Origin: Pseudomonas sp. Q1-7
GTDB lineage: Bacteria > Pseudomonadota > Gammaproteobacteria > Pseudomonadales > Pseudomonadaceae
Length of the DNA: 64,000 bases
Reading direction: 5' to 3'
Assembly (NCBI RefSeq): GCF_028010285.1
Contig: NZ_CP116304.1
Span: 2,310,501-2,374,500, forward strand
The translations under genes and the position numbers were made by a program. Below are positions 16,672 to 26,363 of the stretch, piece by piece. The notes under the pieces were generated by a model that was not told where the DNA came from, searched no databases, and saw only the letters and a list, made by a program, of their open reading frames with translations. The number at the start of each line of letters is the position of its first letter. Within the stretch, counting starts at the first letter, position 1.

Positions 16672-18687
16672 ATGTCGGAGTTCCAGCTTGTCACCCGTTT
16701 CAAGCCCGCCGGCGACCAGCCGGAGGCCATTCGCCAGATGGTGGAAGGGCTGGACGCCGGCCTTTCGCACCAGACCCTGCTGGGTGTGACCGGGTCGGGA
16801 AAGACCTTCAGCATTGCCAACGTCATTTCCCAGGTCCAGCGGCCTACGCTGGTTCTGGCTCCCAACAAGACATTGGCTGCGCAGCTATATGGAGAATTCC
16901 GCGCTTTCTTTCCGAATAATTCGGTCGAGTACTTCGTTTCGTATTACGACTACTACCAACCGGAAGCCTACGTCCCGTCGTCCGACACCTATATCGAGAA
17001 GGATGCCTCGATCAACGATCACATCGAGCAGATGCGATTGTCGGCGACCAAGGCCCTGCTGGAGCGGCCGGATGCCATCATCGTTGCCACCGTGTCTTCC
17101 ATCTATGGCCTGGGGGACCCGGCTTCCTACCTGAAGATGGTGCTGCATATCGACCGCGGCGACCGTATCGACCAGCGGAGCCTGCTGCGCCGGCTGGCGG
17201 AGCTGCAGTACACCCGCAACGACATGGATTTCGCGCGGGCAACGTTCCGCGTTCGGGGCGACGTGATCGACATCTTTCCGGCGGAATCCGACTTGGAAGC
17301 CATTCGTGTCGAGCTGTTCGACGATGAGGTGGAGAGCCTGGCGGCCTTCGATCCCTTGACCGGCGAGGTGATCCGCAAGCTGCCGCGCTTCACCTTCTAT
17401 CCCAAGAGTCACTACGTCACGCCCCGTGAAGTGCTGCTCGAGGCGGTGGATCAGATCAAGGAGGAATTGAAGGAGCGCCTGGAGCAGCTGCGTAGCGCCA
17501 ACAAGTTGGTGGAGGCGCAGCGCCTGGAGCAGCGCACGCGTTTCGACCTGGAAATGATCCTGGAGCTGGGCTACTGCAACGGCATCGAGAACTATTCCCG
17601 CTACCTCTCCGGCCGGGCTGCCGGGGAGGCGCCTCCCACCCTGTACGATTACCTGCCGGCCAACGCGCTGCTGGTGATCGATGAATCCCACGTCACGGTT
17701 CCCCAGGTCGGCGCCATGTTCAAGGGCGACCGCTCGCGCAAGGAAACGCTCGTCGAATACGGTTTCCGTCTGCCCTCGGCATTGGACAACCGTCCACTGC
17801 GTTTCGACGAGTGGGAGGCCATCAGCCCGCAGACCATATTCGTTTCGGCCACCCCGGGCCCCTACGAAGGTGAACATGCCGGTCGCGTGATCGAGCAGGT
17901 GGTAAGGCCGACCGGCCTGGTGGACCCGGAGGTGGAGGTGCGCCCGGCCACTACCCAGGTGGATGATTTGCTCTCGGAGATTCGCAAGCGTGTCGTGGTC
18001 GAGGAGCGGGTGCTGGTCACCACGCTGACCAAGCGCATGGCTGAAGACCTCACGGATTACCTGGCTGACCACGATGTGAAGGTTCGCTATCTACACTCGG
18101 ACATCGATACCGTGGAGCGTGTTGAGATCATTCGCGACTTGCGCATCGGAGCTTTCGATGTGCTGGTGGGGATCAACCTGCTGCGGGAGGGCCTGGATAT
18201 GCCCGAGGTGTCCCTGGTGGCGATTCTCGACGCGGACAAGGAAGGCTTCCTGCGTTCCGAGCGCTCGTTGATCCAGACGATTGGCCGCGCGGCGCGCAAC
18301 CTCAACGGCAAGGCGATTCTCTATGCCGATAACGTAACGGGCTCGATGCAGCGGGCGATCGGAGAGACCGAAAGACGTCGCGCGAAGCAGGTGGCCTTCA
18401 ACGAGGTCCATGGCATTGTGCCCAAGGGCGTGAAGAAGGACATCCAGGACATTCTCGAAGGCGCCACAGTGCCGGGTTCGCGCAGCAACAAGCGCAAAGC
18501 GATGGCCAAGGTGGCGGAGGAGCAGGCGCGTTATGAGGCTGAGCTGAAGTCGCCGAGCGAGATCACCAAGCGTATTCGCCAGATGGAAGAAAAAATGTTC
18601 CAGTTGGCACGCGACCTGGAGTTCGAGGCCGCGGCTCAGTTGCGGGACGAAATCCAGAAACTACGAGAGCGTTTGCTCCAGCTCTGA
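16672..18687 (+). CDS. uvrB: UvrABC excinuclease subunit B
   Basis: A 671-residue protein, full length for the family. It has Walker A GVTGSGKT at residues 38-45, the [20 protein letters not shown] beta-hairpin segment (~90-110) that clamps DNA, LVIDESH (helicase motif II, ~335), helicase motifs V-VI near [13 protein letters not shown] and QTIGRAARN, and the C-terminal UVR domain (~630-665) that contacts UvrC. With UvrA it finds bulky lesions and with UvrC makes the dual incision in nucleotide-excision repair. It is followed by a hairpin shared with the convergent EamA gene. Confidence 0.98.
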   Translation: MSEFQLVTRFKPAGDQPEAIRQMVEGLDAGLSHQTLLGVTGSGKTFSIANVISQVQRPTLVLAPNKTLAAQLYGEFRAFFPNNSVEYFVSYYDYYQPEAYVPSSDTYIEKDASINDHIEQMRLSATKALLERPDAIIVATVSSIYGLGDPASYLKMVLHIDRGDRIDQRSLLRRLAELQYTRNDMDFARATFRVRGDVIDIFPAESDLEAIRVELFDDEVESLAAFDPLTGEVIRKLPRFTFYPKSHYVTPREVLLEAVDQIKEELKERLEQLRSANKLVEAQRLEQRTRFDLEMILELGYCNGIENYSRYLSGRAAGEAPPTLYDYLPANALLVIDESHVTVPQVGAMFKGDRSRKETLVEYGFRLPSALDNRPLRFDEWEAISPQTIFVSATPGPYEGEHAGRVIEQVVRPTGLVDPEVEVRPATTQVDDLLSEIRKRVVVEERVLVTTLTKRMAEDLTDYLADHDVKVRYLHSDIDTVERVEIIRDLRIGAFDVLVGINLLREGLDMPEVSLVAILDADKEGFLRSERSLIQTIGRAARNLNGKAILYADNVTGSMQRAIGETERRRAKQVAFNEVHGIVPKGVKKDIQDILEGATVPGSRSNKRKAMAKVAEEQARYEAELKSPSEITKRIRQMEEKMFQLARDLEFEAAAQLRDEIQKLRERLLQL

Positions 18688-18714
18688 ATAAGGGCGCCAT
18701 CAGGCGCCCTTATT
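18687..18714. terminator. Bidirectional terminator between uvrB and the EamA gene
   Basis: A perfect 12-bp inverted repeat (AATAAGGGCGCC, loop ATCA, GGCGCCCTTATT) starts at the last base of the uvrB stop and lies ten bases from the convergent gene's stop. Confidence 0.85.
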
Positions 18715-18723
18715 CGTTGATCG

Positions 18724-19623
18724 TCAGCGGCGGCCGAAGATGATCAGCATCACGCCGGCCAGGGTGGCCAGGCAGGCCATCAGGGTGGCGACTTCCAGTC
18801 GCTCGCCGAGGATCAGGAATCCCAGCAGTAGCGCCACCACCGGGTTCACGAAAGCGAAGGTGGATACCAGGCTCGGTCGCACTACGCGCAGCAGCCAGAA
18901 GTAGGCGGGATAGACGCCCAGGCTGACGGGAATTACCAGATAAGCCATCCACAGCCAGGCGTCCAGGCTGACGCGGCCCAGATCCACGTGTAGCCAATCG
19001 CCACGCCAGAGACCGAACAGCGCGAGGATCAAGGTGCCGGTCAGCATTTGCAGGCTGAGGCCCATCCAGCTGGAGCGGAACGGTGGGCGTTTGCGCAGCA
19101 GCCAGGCGCCAATGGCCCAGAGCAGCGTCGCCATGACCACCAGGCCGCCCGCGAACCACTGCTGGAACCCCGCTTCAAGGCCCAGGCCACTGCCCATTAG
19201 CATCACGATTCCGCCGCTGGCCAGAGCCAGGCCGCAGAGCACCCAGAGGGGTGGGCGGCGATCCAGCAGCCACTCCAGCGCCACGCTCCAGAGGGGCAGG
19301 GTGGTGTAGAGCATCGCCAGCATGCCGGTGGGAAGGAACTGGTTGGCGTAGATGAGGGCGCCCTGGCCGACGGCGATCAGCAGTACACCACCGATCAACG
19401 CGCTACCCAGGTCCGTGCGTTGGACCTGTGCCATACCGTTGGCCAGCACCCAGCCCAATGCGAGGAGGCCGGCGAAGAGGAAGCGGAGGGTGGCGATGAC
19501 GAAAGGTGGCAGTTCGCGCAGAAGGAAGTGGTTGGCCAGGTAGGTGGTGCCCCAGCCGATGTAAATCATGGCAAAGGCACCGATCAGTAGAAGGGTGCGG
19601 CGGGATGAAACCTGAGAAGACAT
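18724..19623 (-). CDS. EamA/DMT-family transporter (YedA-like exporter)
   Basis: About 299 residues with ten hydrophobic spans in two repeated halves (two EamA domains), beginning MSSQVSSRRTLLLIGAFAMI, then YIGWGTTYLANHF, characteristic of YedA-like drug/metabolite exporters. A proton- or gradient-driven efflux of small metabolites or amino acids is expected; the substrate is unknown. An in-frame extension to 19848 has no hydrophobic or family character, so ATG 19623 is preferred. It lies 40 bases downstream of the MFS pump gene on the same strand and may belong to that operon. Confidence 0.88.
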   Translation of the reverse strand: MSSQVSSRRTLLLIGAFAMIYIGWGTTYLANHFLLRELPPFVIATLRFLFAGLLALGWVLANGMAQVQRTDLGSALIGGVLLIAVGQGALIYANQFLPTGMLAMLYTTLPLWSVALEWLLDRRPPLWVLCGLALASGGIVMLMGSGLGLEAGFQQWFAGGLVVMATLLWAIGAWLLRKRPPFRSSWMGLSLQMLTGTLILALFGLWRGDWLHVDLGRVSLDAWLWMAYLVIPVSLGVYPAYFWLLRVVRPSLVSTFAFVNPVVALLLGFLILGERLEVATLMACLATLAGVMLIIFGRR

Positions 19624-19663
19624 GTACAGCCTGAAACGCGGAGCGCCGGTTGCTCGGCGCGGA

Positions 19664-21223
19664 TTAGTGGGCGGCGGCGCCTGCGCCGCCGGTTGTGCCG
19701 GCCGGCAGGGTGCGAGTGAGCAGCACGGCAAGCATGCTGATACCGAGGGCGATACCAATGAAATGAAAGGCGTCATTGTAGGCCATGATGCTGGCCTGCT
19801 GGTGTGCGATTTCGCTGATTTTGCCGAGGGCCGCTTGCTCGCTGCCAAGCTTTTCGGTCAGCAGCGCAAGGCGTTCGGCGACCTGCGGATTGCTCGGTAC
19901 CAGGGATTCGCGCAAGTAGTCGAAGTAGACCTTGGCGCGGGCATCCAGCAGGGTGGCGAGCAGGGCAATGCCGATGGCACCGCCGAGGTTGCGCAGGATG
20001 TTGAACAGACTGGAGGCGGAGCCGGCGTCCTGGGGCTCGATATAGGCCGTGGCGATCAGCGAGACGGTCACCATCACCAACGGTTGGCCCAGGGCGCGGA
20101 GAAGCTGGATCTGGTTGAACTGCGGCCCGGCGAAGTCCGGGTTGAGTACGCCCGAGGCGAAGCTGGCGTAACCGAACAGGCCAAAGCCCAGCGCGCAGAG
20201 CAGCTTGGGCGAAATGACCTTCATCAACCGGGGTACCAGTGGGATCAGGAACAACTGCGGAATGCCCATCCACATGATCACTTCACCGATCTGCAGCGCG
20301 TTGTAGTTCTGGATTTGCGCCAGGTAGAGCGGCAACACATAGATGGACCCGTACAGGCCCATGCCCAGGCCAACGCTGGAAATGCTCGACAGGCCGAAGT
20401 TGCGGTTCTTCAGGATGCCCAGGTTGATCAGTGGGTTGGGGCGCGACACCTGCAGGATCACGAAGAGAATCAGGCTGACCAGGGCAATGCTGCCCAGGCC
20501 GACGATCAGCTCGGATTCCAGCCAGTCCTTGCGATGGCCTTCCTCCAGGAACACCTGCAGGCAGCCAAGGCCCAGGCCGAGGGTGACGATGCCGGCATAG
20601 TCGGTGCGCTTCAGCAGCTCCCAATGCGGTGCCTTCTTTTCCAGGCCGTAGAGCAGGCCGGCAATCATCAGCAGGCCCGGCGGCACGTTGATGTAGAAGA
20701 TGTATTCCCAGCCGAAGTTTTCCGTCAGCCAGCCGCCCAGCGTCGGCCCGATGGACGGGGCGAAGGTGGCAGTGATGGCAAACAGGGCCATGCCCTTGGC
20801 CCGATGGTGCTCGGGCAGTTTGATCAGGGTCAGGGTGAAGGCCAGTGGGATCAGTGCGCCGCCGGTGAAGCCCTGCAGGGCCCGGAACAGGATCATGCTT
20901 TCCAGGCTCCAGGCCATTGAGCAGAGCAGGGACGAGACCAGGAAGCCGATGGACACCCAGACCGCTAGGCGTCGCGCCGAGAGCAACTGCACCAGCCAGG
21001 CAGTGAGCGGAATCATGATGATCTCCGCCACCAGGTAGGACGTGGAAATCCACGAGCCTTCTTCCAGCGTGGCGGACAGCGCACCCTGGATGTCCTTCAG
21101 CGAAGAGTTGGTGATCTGGATATCCAGCACCGCCATGAAGGCGCCAAGCATGGCGCTCATCACCGCGATCCAGTCGCGCCGACTCGGTTCACCCACTGGG
21201 CGAACCAGTGCGTCAGCCACCAT
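19664..21223 (-). CDS. DHA2-family MFS multidrug efflux pump (EmrB/QacA type)
   Basis: A 519-residue membrane protein with about 14 spans. It has the EmrB-like start VMSAMLGAFMAVLDIQITNSSLKDI, the LGGWLTENFGWEYIFYINVP loop between spans 4 and 6, and NILRNLGGAIGIALLATLLD late in the protein. With the membrane-fusion protein encoded just upstream (11-base overlap) it should form an EmrAB-type tripartite efflux system using a TolC-like outer membrane channel encoded elsewhere. Probably proton-driven; substrates unknown. Regulation by the divergent LysR gene is likely from position. Confidence 0.93.
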   Translation of the reverse strand: MVADALVRPVGEPSRRDWIAVMSAMLGAFMAVLDIQITNSSLKDIQGALSATLEEGSWISTSYLVAEIIMIPLTAWLVQLLSARRLAVWVSIGFLVSSLLCSMAWSLESMILFRALQGFTGGALIPLAFTLTLIKLPEHHRAKGMALFAITATFAPSIGPTLGGWLTENFGWEYIFYINVPPGLLMIAGLLYGLEKKAPHWELLKRTDYAGIVTLGLGLGCLQVFLEEGHRKDWLESELIVGLGSIALVSLILFVILQVSRPNPLINLGILKNRNFGLSSISSVGLGMGLYGSIYVLPLYLAQIQNYNALQIGEVIMWMGIPQLFLIPLVPRLMKVISPKLLCALGFGLFGYASFASGVLNPDFAGPQFNQIQLLRALGQPLVMVTVSLIATAYIEPQDAGSASSLFNILRNLGGAIGIALLATLLDARAKVYFDYLRESLVPSNPQVAERLALLTEKLGSEQAALGKISEIAHQQASIMAYNDAFHFIGIALGISMLAVLLTRTLPAGTTGGAGAAAH

Positions 21224-22259
21224 GGGTGTCGGCCTTCAGGTGCACCTTGACCAGGACGGACATGCCCGGGCGGATTCGGCCCTTGAGGGGATTATCGGCG
21301 GCAAACGTCAGCTTCACTGGGATGCGTTGCACCACCTTGGTGAAGTTACCGGTGGCGTTGTCGGGGGGCAGCAGGCTGAACTGTGCGCCAGAGGCTGCGA
21401 ACAGGCTGTCCACGCGGGCTTCGATCGGGCTGTTGGGAAAGCTGTCGAACACAAGCTCGGCGGATTGGCCGGGGACCATGTGCTCGATCTGGGTTTCCTT
21501 GAAGTTGGCCTGGACCCAGATATCGGCGTCCGGCACCAGGGACAGCAGGTGGGCGCCCACCTGAATGTACTGCCCGTTGCGTGCGGCACGCTGGCCGACG
21601 CGGCCGTCTACCGGTGAGCGGATTTCCGTACGACCGAGGTTCAGTTCGGCCTGTGCCACTTCAGCGCGGGCGTTGGCGATCTGCGCTTCCAGGCGCTTGA
21701 TCTCGGCATTCAGGGCATCCACTTGCTGGCGCTGGGCCTTGAGGTCGGCCTCGGCCTTGGCCACTTGGGAGCGCGCCACGCGGGAGTCGGCGGACAGGGT
21801 GGTGACCCGCTCCTCGGAAATGTAACCCGGCTTGCGCAGGGTCTGGGCACGGGACAGGTCGATCTGGGCGCGGCCCAGGGTCGCCTGGCTGGCAGCGACC
21901 TCGGCCTGGCTGGCGGCGATCAGGCTGGATTGTTGCACCAGCTTGCTCTGCGCCTGGGCCAGTTCGGCTTCGCGCGTTTCGAGCTGGGCGCGCGCGCGCG
22001 CCAGGGCGAGCTTGAAGTCATCGGCTTCCAGGCGTACCAGCAGGTCACCTTTGTTCACCGGCTGGTTGTCGCTGACCAGCACTTCCTCGATGCGAGCGCC
22101 CAGCTGGCTGGATATCCGCGTGATTTCGCCCTGCACATAGGCGTTGTCGGTGGTTTCGACGAAGCGGCCGATCAGCAGCCAGTGGGCAAAGAGAGCGGCA
22201 ATGACCAGGGCCACCAGAGTGATGAACACAAAGAGGCGGCGTTGCAATTTGGCAGGCAT
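21213..22259 (-). CDS. HlyD/EmrA-type membrane-fusion protein
   Basis: About 348 residues. One N-terminal transmembrane anchor (LFVFITLVALVIAALFAHWL) is followed by a biotinyl-lipoyl-like half (TTDNAYVQGEITRISSQLGA), a long helical hairpin rich in Ala, Gln and Glu (~90-210), the second lipoyl half (NGQYIQVGAHLLSLVPD) and a beta-barrel. This is the periplasmic adaptor linking the MFS pump to an outer membrane channel. ATG 22259 is used; a GTG at 22271 is also possible, and neither has a strong ribosome binding site. First gene of the minus-strand efflux operon. Confidence 0.92.
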   Translation of the reverse strand: MPAKLQRRLFVFITLVALVIAALFAHWLLIGRFVETTDNAYVQGEITRISSQLGARIEEVLVSDNQPVNKGDLLVRLEADDFKLALARARAQLETREAELAQAQSKLVQQSSLIAASQAEVAASQATLGRAQIDLSRAQTLRKPGYISEERVTTLSADSRVARSQVAKAEADLKAQRQQVDALNAEIKRLEAQIANARAEVAQAELNLGRTEIRSPVDGRVGQRAARNGQYIQVGAHLLSLVPDADIWVQANFKETQIEHMVPGQSAELVFDSFPNSPIEARVDSLFAASGAQFSLLPPDNATGNFTKVVQRIPVKLTFAADNPLKGRIRPGMSVLVKVHLKADTHGG

Positions 22260-22290
22260 GGCGAGGAACACTCGAAGTCTTTGCAGAATG

Positions 22291-22321
22291 TTGCGAATCT
22301 ATCAGTGTTCCGTGTTCGCAA
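22291..22321. promoter_or_regulatory. Inverted repeat between efflux operon and LysR gene
   Basis: TTGCGAA (22291-22297) and its exact inverse TTCGCAA (22315-22321), separated by 17 bases, lie in the 107-base gap between the divergent adaptor and LysR genes. This is the expected place for a LysR-type operator controlling both directions. Binding is inference. Confidence 0.5.
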
Positions 22322-22366
22322 ATAGCCGTTACAATTCAGAAACTTTGTTGCTTATAGGGAACAATA

Positions 22367-23287
22367 ATGGGGTTGGATGATGCGCTGATCTTCACTCGGG
22401 TGGTCGAGTGCCACAGCTTTACCCAGGCAGCCCAGAGCCTGGGGATGCAGAAGTCCACCGTCAGCCGGCGTATCGCCCTGCTGGAAGAGCGATTGGGGGT
22501 TCGCCTGCTCAATCGCACCACCCGCAAACTGCGTCTGACCGAAGTGGGCTTGGCCTATTACGAGCGCTGCCGGCAGATCATGCTGGACTTCGCCGAAGCC
22601 GAGCAGGCGGTGATGCAGTTGCAGCAGGAGCCTTCCGGCCTGCTGCGGGTCACCGCGCCCATCGAATTCGGTCAATTGTTCCTCGGCAGGGTGTTGGGCA
22701 GTTTCATGCGCCAGTACCCGCAGATCACCGCCGAAGTGGAGATCACCTCGCGCAATGTCGACCCGCTGGAGGAGGGCGTGGATATCGCCATCATGATCGG
22801 CCAGCCGCAGGATTCCACGCTGATCGCTCGCAAATTGTTCGAAAGCGCCCGACGGCTCTGCGCCAGTCCGGACTACCTGGCGGCCCACGGTACGCCGCGC
22901 ACGGTGGAGGCGCTCGCCGGTCATCGGGCGGTGCTGCTGCCCCAGGACTCCCAGCGCTACTGGATGCTGCAGGGCGAAAGCGTGCCCTGCCAAAGTGTCC
23001 TCTGCTGCAACAACATCACCTTTGCCCGCGAGGCGGTCATGGCCGGCGCCGGTATCGCCGCGCTGCCGCTGATGTTCACCGAACCGGCCGTGCAGCGCGG
23101 CGAGCTGATCGAGTTGCTGCCCGAAGCTCGACTGCCCAGCGGTGAAATCTATGCGGTCTATCCATCGCGGCGGTTCCAGGCGATGAAGGTCAAAGCCTTC
23201 CTCGACTTCCTGATGCGCAGCCTGCCGGTACAGGAAGGACACTTGCTGGAGCCTGCGGCGGCCAGCCTGATAAGATCGCGCCTTTGA
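22367..23287 (+). CDS. LysR-family transcriptional regulator of the efflux operon
   Basis: A 306-residue LysR protein. The N-terminal winged helix-turn-helix spans residues 1-60 ([20 protein letters not shown] is the DNA-reading region), followed by a linker helix and a periplasmic-binding-like effector domain (~90-295, starting [14 protein letters not shown]). Divergent orientation next to an EmrAB-type operon and the dyad between them suggest it controls that operon. The effector is unknown. GGGAAC lies just upstream of the ATG. Its 3' end lies 26 bases before gltX. Confidence 0.92.
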   Translation: MGLDDALIFTRVVECHSFTQAAQSLGMQKSTVSRRIALLEERLGVRLLNRTTRKLRLTEVGLAYYERCRQIMLDFAEAEQAVMQLQQEPSGLLRVTAPIEFGQLFLGRVLGSFMRQYPQITAEVEITSRNVDPLEEGVDIAIMIGQPQDSTLIARKLFESARRLCASPDYLAAHGTPRTVEALAGHRAVLLPQDSQRYWMLQGESVPCQSVLCCNNITFAREAVMAGAGIAALPLMFTEPAVQRGELIELLPEARLPSGEIYAVYPSRRFQAMKVKAFLDFLMRSLPVQEGHLLEPAAASLIRSRL

Positions 23288-23313
23288 TCGTCCCTCAGTT
23301 CCGAGAGTCCTAC

Positions 23314-24795
23314 ATGACCACCGTCCGTACCCGTATCGCGCCGTCGCCCACTGGCGACCCGCACGTGGGCACTGCCTACATCGCCCTGTTCAACCTGTGT
23401 TTCGCGCGCCAGCACGGCGGTCAGTTCATCCTGCGCATCGAAGACACCGACCAACTGCGCTCCACCCGCGAATCCGAACAGCAGATCTTCGACGCCTTGC
23501 GCTGGCTCGGCATCGAGTGGGACGAAGGCCCGGACGTTGGCGGCCCGCATGGCCCGTACCGCCAGAGCGAACGCGGCGAAATCTACAAGAAGTACTCTCA
23601 GGAACTGGTGGACAAGGGGCATGCCTTCCCTTGCTTCTGTACCGCTGAGCGCCTCGACAAGCTGCGGGCCGAACAGACCGAGCGCAAGGAAACCCCGCGC
23701 TACGACGGTCACTGCATGCACCTGTCCAGGGACGAGGCCGACAAGCGCATTGCCGCTGGCGAGCCCCACGTCGTGCGCATGAAGGTGCCGAGCGAGGGTG
23801 TCTGCGTGGTGCCGGACATGCTGCGCGGCGACGTCGAGATTCCGTGGGATCGCATGGATATGCAGGTTCTGATGAAGACAGACGGACTGCCGACCTACTT
23901 CCTTGCCAACGTGGTGGACGACCACCTGATGGGGATTACCCACGTGCTGCGTGGCGAGGAATGGCTCCCCTCGGCGCCCAAGCTGATCAAGCTGTACGAA
24001 TACTTCGGCTGGGAGCAGCCCAAGCTCTGCTACATGCCGCTGCTGCGCAATCCGGACAAGAGCAAGCTGTCCAAGCGCAAGAACCCGACCTCGATCACCT
24101 TCTACGAGCGCATGGGCTTCCTGCCCGAAGCGATGCTCAACTACCTGGGGCGTATGGGCTGGTCCATGCCGGACGAGCGCGAGAAATTCTCCCTGGCGGA
24201 GATGATCGAGCACTTCGACCTCTCGCGTATCTCCCTGGGCGGCCCGATCTTCGACCTGGAGAAGCTGTCCTGGCTGAATGGCCAATGGATTCGCGAACTG
24301 CCGGTAGAGCGTTTTGCCGCCGAGGTACAGCAGTGGGCGCTCAATCCCGAATACCTGATGCGCATTGCCCCCCATGTGCAGGGCAGGGTGGAAACCTTCA
24401 GCCAGATCGCCCCGCTGGCCGGGTTCTTCTTCTCTGGTGCCGTACCGCTGGACGCCAAGCTGTTCGAGCACAAGAAGTTGAGCCCGGATCAGGTGCGCCA
24501 GGTCATGCAATTGGTGCTGTGGAAGCTGGAGGCCCTGCGCCAGTGGGAAAAGGACCGGATCACGGGGGTCATCCAGGCTGTGGCCGAAAGCCAGGGGCTC
24601 AAGCTGCGGGATGTGATGCCGCTGATGTTCCCGGCCATCACCGGTCAGGCCAGTTCGGTTTCGGTGCTGGACGCCATGGAAATCCTTGGCGCCGACCTCA
24701 GTCGCTTCCGCCTGCGCCAGGCCATCGAGCTGCTCGGTGGCGTGTCGAAGAAGGAAACCAAGGAGTGGGAGAAACTGCTCGCCGCCATCGCCTGA
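23314..24795 (+). CDS. gltX: Glutamyl-tRNA synthetase
   Basis: A 493-residue class I synthetase with [13 protein letters not shown] (the HIGH-type motif, residues 17-20) and KLSKR (the KMSKS-type motif near residue 253), plus a C-terminal helical anticodon-binding part. It charges tRNA-Glu in the cytoplasm. The start [14 protein letters not shown] is the family start; the in-frame extension back to 23284 overlaps the LysR gene and has no family match. Three copies of tRNA-Glu, its substrate, lie 0.3-0.8 kb downstream. Confidence 0.98.
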   Translation: MTTVRTRIAPSPTGDPHVGTAYIALFNLCFARQHGGQFILRIEDTDQLRSTRESEQQIFDALRWLGIEWDEGPDVGGPHGPYRQSERGEIYKKYSQELVDKGHAFPCFCTAERLDKLRAEQTERKETPRYDGHCMHLSRDEADKRIAAGEPHVVRMKVPSEGVCVVPDMLRGDVEIPWDRMDMQVLMKTDGLPTYFLANVVDDHLMGITHVLRGEEWLPSAPKLIKLYEYFGWEQPKLCYMPLLRNPDKSKLSKRKNPTSITFYERMGFLPEAMLNYLGRMGWSMPDEREKFSLAEMIEHFDLSRISLGGPIFDLEKLSWLNGQWIRELPVERFAAEVQQWALNPEYLMRIAPHVQGRVETFSQIAPLAGFFFSGAVPLDAKLFEHKKLSPDQVRQVMQLVLWKLEALRQWEKDRITGVIQAVAESQGLKLRDVMPLMFPAITGQASSVSVLDAMEILGADLSRFRLRQAIELLGGVSKKETKEWEKLLAAIA

Positions 24796-24894
24796 TGGCC
24801 CTCTGGTCGGTGCCGGGCGGTCCCCGCAGCGACCGAGTTCGGGTAAGTGATTGTTCTTCCAGATAAAAAAGTTCGTCTTGTAGAAAAAATAGTG

Positions 24895-24923
24895 TTGACA
24901 GCGGGAGGGGGCGCCCCTAATAT
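24895..24923 (+). promoter_or_regulatory. Strong sigma-70 promoter for the tRNA Ala/Glu array
   Basis: TTGACA (24895-24900), exactly 17 bases, then TAATAT (24918-24923). A G+C-rich discriminator (GCGCCCC) follows, typical of stable-RNA promoters under stringent control. The first tRNA starts 19 bases after the -10. Confidence 0.88.
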
Positions 24924-24941
24924 GCGCCCCGTCCTCGCGAC

Positions 24942-25017
<76 letters not shown>

Positions 25018-25056
25018 CTTCTTTCGAGGTGGGTCGCGAACAGGCATGAAGGTTTT

Positions 25057-25132
25057 GTCCCCTTCGTCTAGTGGCCTAGGACACCGCCCTTTCACGGCGG
25101 TAACAGGGGTTCGAGTCCCCTAGGGGACGCCA
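25057..25132 (+). tRNA. tRNA-Glu (TTC), copy 1
   Basis: A 76-nt cloverleaf: acceptor GTCCCCT/AGGGGAC, anticodon loop CTTTCAC (anticodon TTC) on a CCGCC/GGCGG stem, discriminator G, encoded CCA. Confidence 0.98.
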
Positions 25133-25174
25133 TTTTCCAGCAGCATCGGCAGGCCGGTGCAGCCGAAGTGATTC

Positions 25175-25250
<76 letters not shown>

Positions 25251-25312
25251 AATACGATGCGCCACGCATCGCAGGGTCAGCCTAAACGCTGGTCCCGTTG
25301 TTAGAAGGTTTT

Positions 25313-25388
25313 GTCCCCTTCGTCTAGTGGCCTAGGACACCGCCCTTTCACGGCGGTAACAGGGGTTCGAGTCCCCTAGGGGACGCCA
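25313..25388 (+). tRNA. tRNA-Glu (TTC), copy 2
   Basis: Identical to the first tRNA-Glu of the array: loop CTTTCAC, encoded CCA. Confidence 0.98.
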
Positions 25389-25430
25389 TTTTCCAGCAGC
25401 ATCGGCAGACCGGTGCAGCCGAAGTAATTC

Positions 25431-25506
<76 letters not shown>

Positions 25507-25568
25507 AATCGATGCCGCGCGCATCACACAGGGCCAGCCTAGCGCTGGCCCTGCTGTTCGAAGGTTTT

Positions 25569-25644
25569 GTCCCCTTCGTCTAGTGGCCTAGGACACCGCC
25601 CTTTCACGGCGGTAACAGGGGTTCGAGTCCCCTAGGGGACGCCA
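25569..25644 (+). tRNA. tRNA-Glu (TTC), copy 3
   Basis: Identical to the other two Glu(TTC) genes; last member of the array and followed by two hairpins. Confidence 0.98.
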
Positions 25645-25655
25645 CTTTCAAGTTT

Positions 25656-25712
25656 CCCGCTCTGCGGGCTTTTCAAGGGTCATTCCAATCTGGGATGGCC
25701 CTTTTGTTTTTC
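25656..25712 (+). terminator. Double hairpin terminator after the tRNA array
   Basis: First hairpin CCCGC-TCT-GCGGG followed by CTTTTC (25656-25673). Second hairpin from AAGGGTCATTCCA paired with TGGGATGGCCCTT (with G-U pairs), followed by TTGTTTTTC (25675-25712). Together they should end the tRNA transcript. Confidence 0.8.
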
Positions 25713-25756
25713 TCCTCAGAAAACCTCCAGCACCGACGAATGGCTTCATGCCCCGC

Positions 25757-25800
25757 TTGCCAATTTGTATTACGTCAATAATATTATGCTTGTAATTCAA
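25757..25800 (+). promoter_or_regulatory. Promoter and large dyad upstream of the TetR gene
   Basis: A sigma-70-like TTGCCA (25757-25762), 16 bases, TAATAT (25779-25784). Overlapping it is an imperfect 36-bp inverted repeat with arms 25765-25781 and 25784-25800 (12 of 17 positions symmetric; outer parts TTGtATTAC and GTAATtCAA). Position and symmetry fit an autoregulatory TetR operator. Binding is inference. Confidence 0.6.
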
Positions 25801-25812
25801 CTGGAGGCTGCC

Positions 25813-26352
25813 ATGAGCGACAAGAAAGCCCAGACCCGCGAGCGCATCTTGCAGGCCGCTGCTTCGGCGATGCTGCGGCATGGCCCGCGGGAGCCCGGCG
25901 TGGCCGATGTGATGGCTGCCGCCGGGCTCACGGTTGGCGGTTTCTATGCCCATTTCGCCAGCAAGGATGCGCTGATGCTGGAAGTCTTCGACCAGCTGCT
26001 GCGCAAGCGACGCGAGCTCATGACGCTGGTGGATCCCAGTTTGCCGGGCGAAGAGCGCCGCGCACTGGCCGCCAGTTTCTATCTGTCGCGCAAGCACCGG
26101 GACGCCCTCCGTTCGGGTTGTCCGCTGCCCAGCAGCCTGGGTGTAGTGCCGCAATTGCCGGAGGCCTATCGGGAAATGCTGGCCGAACACCTGGAAGTGA
26201 TCAGCGCCAGGTTGTGCGACAGCCCCGAGGAGGCCGATATGGCCCTCGCCGACATCGCTCTGATGGTGGGTGGGCTGGCCCTGGCGAGGGCCTTGGGGGA
26301 GAGCGATTTGTCTGATCGAGTATTACGCGCCGCCAAGGCGGCGGTCATTTGA
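25813..26352 (+). CDS. TetR-family transcriptional regulator
   Basis: About 179 residues. The N-terminal TetR helix-turn-helix covers residues ~8-55 (TRERILQAAASAMLRHG, then GVADVMAAAGLTVGGFYAHF and SKDALMLEVF); the rest is the helical ligand/dimer domain. ATG 25813 has GGAGG seven bases upstream; an in-frame extension to 25765 would run through the promoter and operator. The hydrolase gene follows after 11 bases, so the regulator probably controls itself and the genes behind it. The ligand is unknown. Confidence 0.92.
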   Translation: MSDKKAQTRERILQAAASAMLRHGPREPGVADVMAAAGLTVGGFYAHFASKDALMLEVFDQLLRKRRELMTLVDPSLPGEERRALAASFYLSRKHRDALRSGCPLPSSLGVVPQLPEAYREMLAEHLEVISARLCDSPEEADMALADIALMVGGLALARALGESDLSDRVLRAAKAAVI

Positions 26353-26363
26353 GGAGTCCGACC

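Noticed and set aside
19622-20920. A 432-codon open frame on the + strand across the MFS/EamA genes
   Set aside because: It is antisense to the clear EmrB-type pump, its translation is low-complexity Gln/Gly/Ala-rich with no domain, and it is explained by high G+C codon bias.
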